Assembly (NCBI GenBank): GCA_036389695.1
Contig: DASVWG010000027.1
Span: forward strand, 1 to 13,743
Length of the DNA stretch: 13,743 nucleotides
Source of the DNA: JALZHR01 sp036389695
Lineage (GTDB): Bacteria > Acidobacteriota > Blastocatellia > Pyrinomonadales > Pyrinomonadaceae
Direction of reading: 5' to 3'
The position numbers were made by a program, and so were the translations under genes. Under the pieces are notes generated by a model. It did not search any database. It worked only from the letters and a program-made list of their open reading frames with translations, and was not told the origin of the DNA. The number at the start of each line of letters is the position of its first letter. Within the stretch, counting starts at the first letter, position 1. Of the stretch, positions 1 to 5,346 are shown in pieces.

Positions 1-1
1 A

Positions 2-715
2 ATTGACCTGCAAATAACCGATACCAATATCCGAAAACTAAAAAAAGCCATCGAAACATCAGACGAAAGGCGTGCCGCGATTGAACGAGAGTTTGAACAG
101 CACGCCTCTTCTATTCGCGAAATCCAGACCAGAAGCGAGACCGCCCGTGCCGAGCGCGACCGCCTGGAAACGCAAATCGCCGAAAATAAAACTTATCTGG
201 AACGCGCCGACCGCAACTTGAAACACGCGCAGAACCAGAAGGAATACGAAACCGCGATGCGCGAAACCGACGCTTTGCAAAAACAAATCGCCGCGCTCGA
301 AGCGCAGGTTCTGGAAAAAATGACGACCGTCGAGGAAGTGGAAAAAACTTTAGCCGAACGCTCGGAAGAAATTTCCAGCCTCGAATCCAACCGCCAGAGC
401 GAGCTCGAAACTTTTGAAACCGAACTCGCCGCCAACCGCGAAGAGCTCGACCGCGAAATGAAAAAACGCCACGAAGTTTTCATCACGCTCCCGACAAATC
501 TGGCAAACGTCTACAATCGGCTCGCGCAGCGCAGCCGCGACGGAATCGCCGTCGCTGAAGTAAAAAACGGCTCGTGCAGCGCCTGCTTTATGAAGCTGCG
601 CCCGCAGATGCAGGTCGAAATCAAAAAAGGCAACCAAATCATCACCTGCGAAAGCTGCACGCGCATTCTGTACATCGCGCCCGGCGAATCAAAAGCCGCC
701 GCGCAGGAAGGCTAA
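2..715 (+). CDS. C4-type zinc-ribbon coiled-coil protein (DUF164/CT398-like), 5' partial
   Basis: The frame is open from base 2 to a TAA at 713-715, giving 237 residues with no start codon in the window. The usual family length is about 240, so only a few N-terminal residues should be missing. Residues 1 to about 165 are charged, heptad-like and rich in Glu, Lys, Arg and Ala, as in the long antiparallel coiled-coil hairpin of this family. The C-terminal domain carries two cysteine pairs, CSAC (192 and 195) and CESC (216 and 219), followed by RILYI, which matches the DUF164 zinc ribbon. Chlamydial CT398 (CdsZ) is the best-known member; a general role elsewhere is not settled, and nucleic-acid or protein binding is only inferred. 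An internal TTG at 218 is not a sensible start because coding sequence continues upstream of it. Inverted repeat E1 begins about 43 nt after the stop. Confidence 0.88.
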   Translation: MDLQITDTNIRKLKKAIETSDERRAAIEREFEQHASSIREIQTRSETARAERDRLETQIAENKTYLERADRNLKHAQNQKEYETAMRETDALQKQIAALEAQVLEKMTTVEEVEKTLAERSEEISSLESNRQSELETFETELAANREELDREMKKRHEVFITLPTNLANVYNRLAQRSRDGIAVAEVKNGSCSACFMKLRPQMQVEIKKGNQIITCESCTRILYIAPGESKAAAQEG

Positions 716-758
716 ACCGGAATTTTTCAAAACCAGAATCATCAGACGGGCATCGAAA

Positions 759-848
759 GTGAAAAAGTGAAAAAGTGAAAGAGTGAAAAAGTCGATTGGC
801 GAGAAGCGACGAAAACTTTTTCACCTTTTCACCTTTTCACTTTTTCGC
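759..848. repeat. Palindromic element E1 (8-nt word GTGAAAAA)
   Basis: The left arm (759-792) and right arm (815-848) are 34 nt each. By eye, 30 of 34 positions pair, around a 22-nt loop. Each arm is an array of a GTGAAAAA-like word at 8-nt spacing. The element fills most of the gap between the zinc-ribbon stop and the methyltransferase start. It could terminate or stabilise the upstream transcript, but there is no canonical GC-rich stem plus U-tract. Confidence 0.85.
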
Positions 849-857
849 TTTTTCAGT

Positions 858-1625
858 ATGAAAAATAATCAGGACGCCTTCGGACAGCAATTGCTGGCGC
901 AATACAAAAATGAAACAATGTCGGCGGAAATCATCGAGCGCGACGACAATTACATAGATTTCGGCACCACGTTCGCCGATTTATATTTCACCGAATACAA
1001 ACAATGGTCGCCGCTCGAAAAGCGAGCCATCAAGCACGCGCGCGGCAAAATCCTGGACATCGGCTGCGGCGCCGGTCGCCACGCTCTCTACCTGCAACAA
1101 AAAGGCTTCGACGTCACCGGCATCGACAACTCGGCAGGCGCAATCAAAGTTTCTAAATTAAGAGGCGTAAAAAAAGCGCTCGTCCGCTCAATCGCCGAAA
1201 TAGATAAATTTAAGCCGAACTCTTTCGACACGATTTTAATGCTCGGCAACAATTTCGGCTTATTCGCCGACGCGGAAAACGCTCGCCTGATTCTCGAAAA
1301 AATGAACCGCATCACCACGCCCGCCGCCAAAATCATCGCCGGCACGCGCAACCCGTACAAAACCGCCGACCGCAACCATCTGGAATACCACAAACTAAAC
1401 AAAAAACGCGGCAGAATGCCCGCACAAATCAGAATGCGTGTGAGATATAGAAAAACCGTCGGCGAATGGTTCGATTACCTTTTCGTCTCGCCCGCAGAAA
1501 TGAAAAAGATTCTCGCTAATACAAATTGGCAAATCGAAGAATTTATTGAGCAATCTAAAGATGCAAATTACTATGTTGTTATCAATAAGAAATCTGAAGG
1601 GAATTCAACCGCAGATGAATGCTGA
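858..1625 (+). CDS. Class I SAM-dependent methyltransferase
   Basis: The product has 255 residues. Motif I is ILDIGCGAG at 65-73, followed by VTGID with the acidic residue D90 expected to bind the SAM ribose, and a motif IV-like FDTILMLGN from 123. This is a Rossmann-fold methyltransferase; the substrate cannot be read from the sequence. The frame stays open upstream to an ATG at 783, but those 25 codons are the arms of palindrome E1, so I start at 858, ten bases after the arm. No Shine-Dalgarno is visible at 858; Met at 918 is an alternative. At the other end the last codons (about 248-255, NSTADEC) and the TGA are encoded by the left arm of palindrome E2, so the native C-terminus may have been replaced. 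It may be co-transcribed with the zinc-ribbon gene. Confidence 0.85.
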   Translation: MKNNQDAFGQQLLAQYKNETMSAEIIERDDNYIDFGTTFADLYFTEYKQWSPLEKRAIKHARGKILDIGCGAGRHALYLQQKGFDVTGIDNSAGAIKVSKLRGVKKALVRSIAEIDKFKPNSFDTILMLGNNFGLFADAENARLILEKMNRITTPAAKIIAGTRNPYKTADRNHLEYHKLNKKRGRMPAQIRMRVRYRKTVGEWFDYLFVSPAEMKKILANTNWQIEEFIEQSKDANYYVVINKKSEGNSTADEC

Positions 1626-1745
1626 TAAACGCAGATATAAAAAGTGATTTTATCAAGTCACGAAGTCTACTAAATCAAGCCGTGAAGTTTAATCCGTTCC
1701 GTTAAATTATCCGTGTTTATCTGCGTCTATCTGCGGTTGAATTTT
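1601..1745. repeat. Palindromic element E2 (10-nt word CGCAGATAAA)
   Basis: A perfect 15-nt outer stem pairs 1602-1616 (AATTCAACCGCAGAT) with 1729-1743. Pairing continues inward imperfectly to about 1640 and 1705. The right arm read on the minus strand shows CGCAGATAGA, CGCAGATAAA, CACGGATAAT, a 10-nt period. The loop has a small hairpin, TCACG/CGTGA. The left arm contains the methyltransferase stop codon, and the right arm ends three bases from the polymerase stop at 1747-1749. It occupies the whole convergent gap. Confidence 0.85.
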
Positions 1746-1746
1746 C

Positions 1747-3522
1747 TTATTTCGACCATTCGTCCGCGATTTTTGAATCGACTTTGACGGGGACTTTTTT
1801 GATAAATTCCTCGCCCGCCGCGCACATCGCGTCTTCCAGATTTTTCTGCGTGATTTCGGCTTCCGCGGCGTCGCATTCGACGATTACTTCGTCGTGGACG
1901 ATGTTTACAAGGCGCGCGGATGTGCCTTTGAATTTATCGTGGAGAAGGCGCAGGGCGCGTTTGAGAATGTCGCTTGAGGTTCCCTGGATGGGCATATTTT
2001 TGCCGTTGCGCTGGGCGGCGGCGATTTGGGCGCGGTCGTTTTCGTCGAAGCGAAAACGCATCATTCTTCCCGTGGCGGTGCGGGCGATGCGCTCACTGGT
2101 GACTTTTCGCGCGGCGTCGCGAAGCCACGCGTCGAGACCGCGATAGGTGGCGAAATAGCGGCGCATAATGTTTTCGGCTTCGGTTTGCTGTAAACCGGTC
2201 ATCATGGCGAAGCGCGATGCGCCGATGCCGTAGACGACGCCGAAATTCAGGCGTTTGGCAAACGAGCGCTGGTCAGCCGTGACGTCTTCGGGCTTGATAT
2301 TAAAAACCTGCGCGGCTGCCGTCGTGTGAAAATCCGTTCCGCTCTGGAAGGCGTTGATAAAATTTTCGTCGTTGGAGAAATCGGCTAAGATTCTGAGCTC
2401 GACCTGCGAATAATCGGCGATGACGAGCTTTCTGCCTTCGGGCGCGCGGAAGCACCGGCGATATTCTTCGGCGTGCGGGATTTGCTGCAAATTCGGATTG
2501 TTGCAGGAAAATCTGCCGGTCGGCGCGCCGATTTGGCGAAAATCGGCGTGGATTCTGCCCGTCTGCGGTTTGATAAATTCCAGAATATTTTCGCCGAAGC
2601 TGGTTAAGGATTTCGCCACGCTGCGATATTCCAATAATTTCGCGACGACCGGATAATCTCCGGCGAGCGGCTGCAATTGCCAGCCGCGCGTGGTTGCCGG
2701 AACGGGAACGCCCAGATTTTTCAGCGCGTCGGTGACCTGCGTTTGCGAATCGAGATTGATTTCCGCCGCGCCGAAAAGCGACGCCTGCGCGACGCCCGCC
2801 GAGAGCATCTGCTGCAATTCCAGAGCGACGACCGCCTGCTCTTTTTTGACTTTTTCGAGCTGTTCGCGCCAGCGCGCCGAATCCAGAAAAAATCCGTTCA
2901 GCTCCATATCGGCGACCGGCATCACGCAGTCGAATTCGAGCTTGGCGACTTTTATCAAATCGTCCGTCTTTAATCGTTCGACGATTTTTTCGCGCAGCGG
3001 AACCATCGTGGCGGCGTCGCGGGCGGCGTATTCGATTTGCGCGGGCGAGAGTTCCGGCGCGTTCCAGTCGCTGACCTGCTCGCTTTTGTCCAGCTCGACG
3101 CCGAGAAAAAACGATGTCACTTCCGCCAGATTGTGTCGCCGGTCCTGGTCGCCCGCGGCGATTAGCTGGCTGGCGAGCAAGGTGTCGAAAATTCCGTTGA
3201 CCTCGACGCCCAAGTAATGTCTTATCCATTTGGCGTCGAATTTCGCGTTGTGCGCGACTTTTATCGGCTTCGGCGCGGACAAAAGCCGGCGCAGAGGCTC
3301 AAGCTCCGGCATCGTTTTGACGTCGCCCCGGTCGGCAAAAGGTTTGAGGTCGATGACGCTCGTGTCTTTGCCGTCGCTTAGCTGGACGAGGCGGACGATG
3401 CCCTGATACGGGTCGAGCTCGGTCGTTTCGGTATCGAAGCCGAGATAATCGGCGGCGGAGAGTTTTTCGCACGCCGCGCGCAAACTTTCGGCGTCTTTGA
3501 CGACTTGAAAATAAATTTCCAT
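1747..3522 (-). CDS. Family A DNA polymerase with 3'-5' exonuclease, no 5' nuclease domain
   Basis: The product has 591 residues. The N-terminal DnaQ-like exonuclease looks intact: FDTET with D30 and E32, HNAKFD with N92 and D96, and YAARD with Y165 and D169. The polymerase domain has TGRFSCNNPNLQQIP (335-349), motif A DYSQVELR (370-377), motif B R419...K423...YG432 (RSFAKRLNFGVVYG), and motif C HDE (543-545). E. coli Pol I has 928 residues; here the N-terminal 5'-3' flap nuclease is absent, so the protein resembles the stand-alone bifunctional exonuclease/polymerases known from several phyla. It should replicate or repair with proofreading but cannot itself remove RNA primers or flaps. The ATG at 3520-3522 begins the exonuclease fold directly; no strong Shine-Dalgarno is seen. 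It is divergent from the LysW-like gene and converges on the methyltransferase. A second, full-length polA elsewhere in the genome is likely but not visible. Confidence 0.95.
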   Translation of the reverse strand: MEIYFQVVKDAESLRAACEKLSAADYLGFDTETTELDPYQGIVRLVQLSDGKDTSVIDLKPFADRGDVKTMPELEPLRRLLSAPKPIKVAHNAKFDAKWIRHYLGVEVNGIFDTLLASQLIAAGDQDRRHNLAEVTSFFLGVELDKSEQVSDWNAPELSPAQIEYAARDAATMVPLREKIVERLKTDDLIKVAKLEFDCVMPVADMELNGFFLDSARWREQLEKVKKEQAVVALELQQMLSAGVAQASLFGAAEINLDSQTQVTDALKNLGVPVPATTRGWQLQPLAGDYPVVAKLLEYRSVAKSLTSFGENILEFIKPQTGRIHADFRQIGAPTGRFSCNNPNLQQIPHAEEYRRCFRAPEGRKLVIADYSQVELRILADFSNDENFINAFQSGTDFHTTAAAQVFNIKPEDVTADQRSFAKRLNFGVVYGIGASRFAMMTGLQQTEAENIMRRYFATYRGLDAWLRDAARKVTSERIARTATGRMMRFRFDENDRAQIAAAQRNGKNMPIQGTSSDILKRALRLLHDKFKGTSARLVNIVHDEVIVECDAAEAEITQKNLEDAMCAAGEEFIKKVPVKVDSKIADEWSK

Positions 3523-3532
3523 ATTGCTTAAT

Positions 3533-3552
3533 CGTAAAACGTAAATCGTAAA
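3533..3552. repeat. Solo arm of 7-nt repeats (CGTAAA)
   Basis: CGTAAA occurs at 3533, 3540 and 3547, an exact 7-nt period, immediately upstream of the polymerase start codon. It resembles one arm of the E-type palindromes, but I find no complementary arm in this divergent gap. Confidence 0.6.
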
Positions 3553-3571
3553 TAGTGAAGCCCGTCGGCAG

Positions 3572-3589
3572 TTTTTCGCGGGCGAAAAA
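3572..3589. other. Small hairpin in the divergent gap
   Basis: TTTTTCG (3572-3578) pairs with CGAAAAA (3583-3589) around a CGGG loop. It lies between the divergent polymerase and LysW-like starts. It lacks a GC-rich stem and a trailing U-run on either strand, so I do not call it a terminator. Confidence 0.4.
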
Positions 3590-3617
3590 AAATTATCGAA
3601 AATTCGTCAAATTATTC

Positions 3618-3647
3618 TTGCCAAAATGGATTTTTAATCAATATCAT
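3618..3647 (+). promoter_or_regulatory. Candidate sigma70-type promoter of the LysW-like gene
   Basis: TTGCCA (3618-3623) and TATCAT (3642-3647) are 18 bp apart. This would start transcription about 50 nt before the GTG at 3705. Based on consensus similarity only. Confidence 0.4.
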
Positions 3648-3704
3648 ATCTCTACCGGCAGTTTTGAAAAGCAATTTTTTATAAAATTTTTGGAGGTAAA
3701 AGCT

Positions 3705-3920
3705 GTGCCTACGGCAAGTTGTCCCGAATGTCACGAAAAAGTTTATGTCGATGCGGATTCCGAGCAGGGCGATGTCGTCAGTTGCGAAGAGTGCGGTTCG
3801 GATTTGGAAGTGGTCGGGCTTGACCCGGTCGAGCTTGACCTATACGAAGACAAAGGCGAGAAAGACGATTACGACGAGGTGGATTTTGACAGCCTCGATT
3901 ATGAAGACGACCGTTACTAA
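3705..3920 (+). CDS. LysW-like zinc-ribbon acidic small protein
   Basis: I start at the GTG at 3705 because GGAGGT (3692-3697) lies seven bases upstream. The same frame is open back to 3555, but that extension is A/T-rich and unlike the family. The protein has 71 residues. The zinc ribbon has CPEC (C6, C9) and CEEC (C27, C30), followed by LEVVGLDPVEL, a close match to LysW. LysW is the amino-group carrier protein of the alpha-aminoadipate lysine or LysW-type ornithine/arginine route. Canonical LysW ends in EDWGE, and its terminal Glu side chain carries the substrate. Here the tail from residue 45 is a longer Asp/Glu/Tyr-rich stretch ending DDRY, with no EDWGE. No lysX, lysZ, lysY, lysJ or lysK lies nearby. 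It is therefore a LysW relative of uncertain function; a carrier role is doubtful unless the tail is processed. Confidence 0.85.
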   Translation: MPTASCPECHEKVYVDADSEQGDVVSCEECGSDLEVVGLDPVELDLYEDKGEKDDYDEVDFDSLDYEDDRY

Positions 3921-3932
3921 TGCAAAACGATT

Positions 3933-4053
3933 ATAAATGCAAAATGCAAAATGCAAAGTGCAAAATATTAGGATTTAAGATTCAGAATTAGAGATTCAGA
4001 ATTAATTCTTCTTCCTTCTATTTTGCCTTTTGCGTTTTGCATTTTGCATTTAT
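3933..4053. repeat. Palindromic element E3 (7-nt word ATGCAAA) with 7-nt-periodic loop
   Basis: The left arm (3933-3966) and right arm (4020-4053) are 34 nt each, with 31 of 34 positions pairing by eye. The arms are arrays of ATGCAAA-like heptamers. The loop is itself 7-nt periodic: AGATTCAGAATTA occurs at 3978-3990 and again at 3992-4004, a 14-nt shift equal to two heptamers. The right arm contains the TAA of the VWFA gene (4050-4052), and the left arm starts 12 nt after the LysW-like stop. Confidence 0.9.
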
Positions 4054-5051
4054 TTCAACTGGTAGCCCGCGCGATTTTGCTTGACCTGATAGCCTTTGAC
4101 GGATTCGATTTTGATTTCGCGAAATTTTCCGTTTGTCTTATCTTCTTCCGGCGGGTAAAAAGCCAAAACGTATGAAGCGGTGATTTCTTCGGCGAGCGCT
4201 TTGAAAAGCGGCTCGAAATCGCTCTGCGTGGCGTAAAAGGTTTTGCCGCCGGTTTTATCAATCAAGCCGCTGGCTTCGAGCGGCGTCAGCAGCGGTTTTT
4301 TCGTTCCCTGCAAGCGCGAATACGACGGCAGAATGACCGAATAGACGGTGGTTTCGGCGTCGTTGGCGCGCTCGATGACGGTTTTCGCCGAAACGGTGTC
4401 GCCGACCGGAAAGCCGTCGGTGATTAAAATCACGGCGCGTTTCATCAGTTTATTGTTGCGCGTTTCCGGCGCTTTTTTTCTGAGCAGGCGGATGGCGTCG
4501 TCGGTCGCGTCGTAAGCGTGCGTCGAAAGTCCGTCCTGGTCTTTTAAAATCTTGTCGAAAGTTTTTTCCAGCTTCTCGCGCTTGTTGGTAAATGATTGCA
4601 GCGTTTTGACTTCCATCCCGAAAGTCATCACGGCGAAATACGATTGGTAATCGGCGAGGCGCTCGACAAATTTCTGCATCGCGTCGCGCAGGCGAATTAG
4701 TTCGTCGCGCGTCATACTGCCCGAAACGTCCAATGCGAAAACGATGGAAAGCGGTCGGCTTTCGTCGCTGCGGCGCAGCGGCTCGAAAAAATCGACTTTG
4801 CGCTCGACGCCGTTTTCGTAAACTTTAAAATCTCCGGCTTCCAGCCCGCGCACGGGCTTGCCGCTCTTGTCCGTCACGCTTATCTCAAACGCCACCACAT
4901 CGGTTTCGACGCGGATGACATCGTCCTGCGCCTGAACGCTAATCAGCGAGCAGTAAGCCGCAACCAGTAAGAGAATTCCGGCGCGAGAAACCAGCATAAG
5001 GGCGAGCCGCACAAGTCTCAATTTTTTAATTCTGAATAACACTATCCGCAT
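4050..5051 (-). CDS. Secreted VWFA-related domain protein (acidobacterial type)
   Basis: I start at the ATG at 5049-5051, giving 333 residues. The frame extends upstream to a TTG near 5141, but those 30 codons are only basic residues. The N-terminus is Arg/Lys-rich, then has a hydrophobic segment (about 24-38) ending VQAQ, a Sec-type signal peptide with cleavage near residue 41-42. Next comes the segment FEISVTDKSGKPVRGLEAGDFKVYENG (54-81; written here only as landmarks F54, D61, G69, F75, Y78), typical of VWFA-related proteins. The von Willebrand A domain has an intact MIDAS: D108, S110 and S112 in DVSGSM, T177 and D212 in ITDG. It should bind a divalent cation and a protein ligand outside the cytoplasm; the partner is unknown. 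No clear Shine-Dalgarno is visible. It is divergent from the HD-GYP gene across a probable operator region. Confidence 0.9.
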   Translation of the reverse strand: MRIVLFRIKKLRLVRLALMLVSRAGILLLVAAYCSLISVQAQDDVIRVETDVVAFEISVTDKSGKPVRGLEAGDFKVYENGVERKVDFFEPLRRSDESRPLSIVFALDVSGSMTRDELIRLRDAMQKFVERLADYQSYFAVMTFGMEVKTLQSFTNKREKLEKTFDKILKDQDGLSTHAYDATDDAIRLLRKKAPETRNNKLMKRAVILITDGFPVGDTVSAKTVIERANDAETTVYSVILPSYSRLQGTKKPLLTPLEASGLIDKTGGKTFYATQSDFEPLFKALAEEITASYVLAFYPPEEDKTNGKFREIKIESVKGYQVKQNRAGYQLK

Positions 5052-5154
5052 TTTATAAGTCTTTTTCCGGCGACGCAAAGATTTTTGCTGTGTTTGAGAG
5101 ATTTTGCGGGCGTTTCTCGCACGTCCGCGACTTTTCAGCAAGCGCCGCGCGAAT

Positions 5155-5201
5155 CGTTCAAATTGATTCGATTATATCAATTTGAACGGTCAATTTGAAC
5201 G
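5155..5201. promoter_or_regulatory. Three-half-site operator candidate over the VWFA promoter
   Basis: CGTTCAAATTGAT (5155-5167) and ATCAATTTGAACG (5176-5188) form a perfect 13-bp dyad with an 8-bp centre. A third half-site, TCAATTTGAACG, follows at 5190-5201, shifted 13 bp. On the minus strand TATAAT (plus positions 5171-5176) lies in the centre of the dyad, with TTCAAA 17 bp upstream inside the third half-site, so a bound protein would cover the presumed VWFA promoter. Plus-strand TTGAAC (5183-5188) with TATGTA (5207-5212) at 18 bp could serve the HD-GYP gene. Confidence 0.65.
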
Positions 5202-5257
5202 AAAATTATGTATGCCGGATTTAAAACGCTTTTTTAATCAGTAATTATCTAAGGTAT

Positions 5258-5317
5258 CCGGCGGGCGCGGTTGCGGCACGAAATTTGTTATATATTTCGC
5301 GCGGCGTGCGTCGCCGG
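5258..5317 (+). other. Potentially structured leader of the HD-GYP gene
   Basis: CCGGCG (5258-5263) can pair with CGCCGG (5312-5317). Inside it CGAAAT (5279-5284) can pair with ATTTCG (5294-5299). I compared it with the c-di-GMP-I riboswitch pattern and did not find the conserved core. Folding is inferred from complementarity only. Confidence 0.3.
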
Positions 5318-5346
5318 TTGAGAATTTAGAAAATCAGTAGTTTGAG

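Noticed and set aside
783..857. Longer methyltransferase start at 783
   Set aside because: The added codons are the arms and loop of palindrome E1 and encode a low-complexity peptide.
2300..3229. Long minus-strand frame inside the polymerase gene (309 codons)
   Set aside because: Arg- and Gly-rich shadow of the polymerase frame with no recognisable domain; the polymerase motifs are unambiguous.
3555..3704. N-terminal 50-residue extension of the LysW-like protein
   Set aside because: A/T-rich promoter-like sequence; a strong GGAGGT precedes the GTG at 3705, and family length fits the short form.
3933..4053. CRISPR-like array
   Set aside because: The repeated units are 7 nt with no unique spacers, are organised as an inverted repeat, and no cas gene is nearby.
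5202..5346. c-di-GMP riboswitch upstream of the c-di-GMP enzyme gene
   Set aside because: The leader can form stems, but I do not find the conserved GEMM core.
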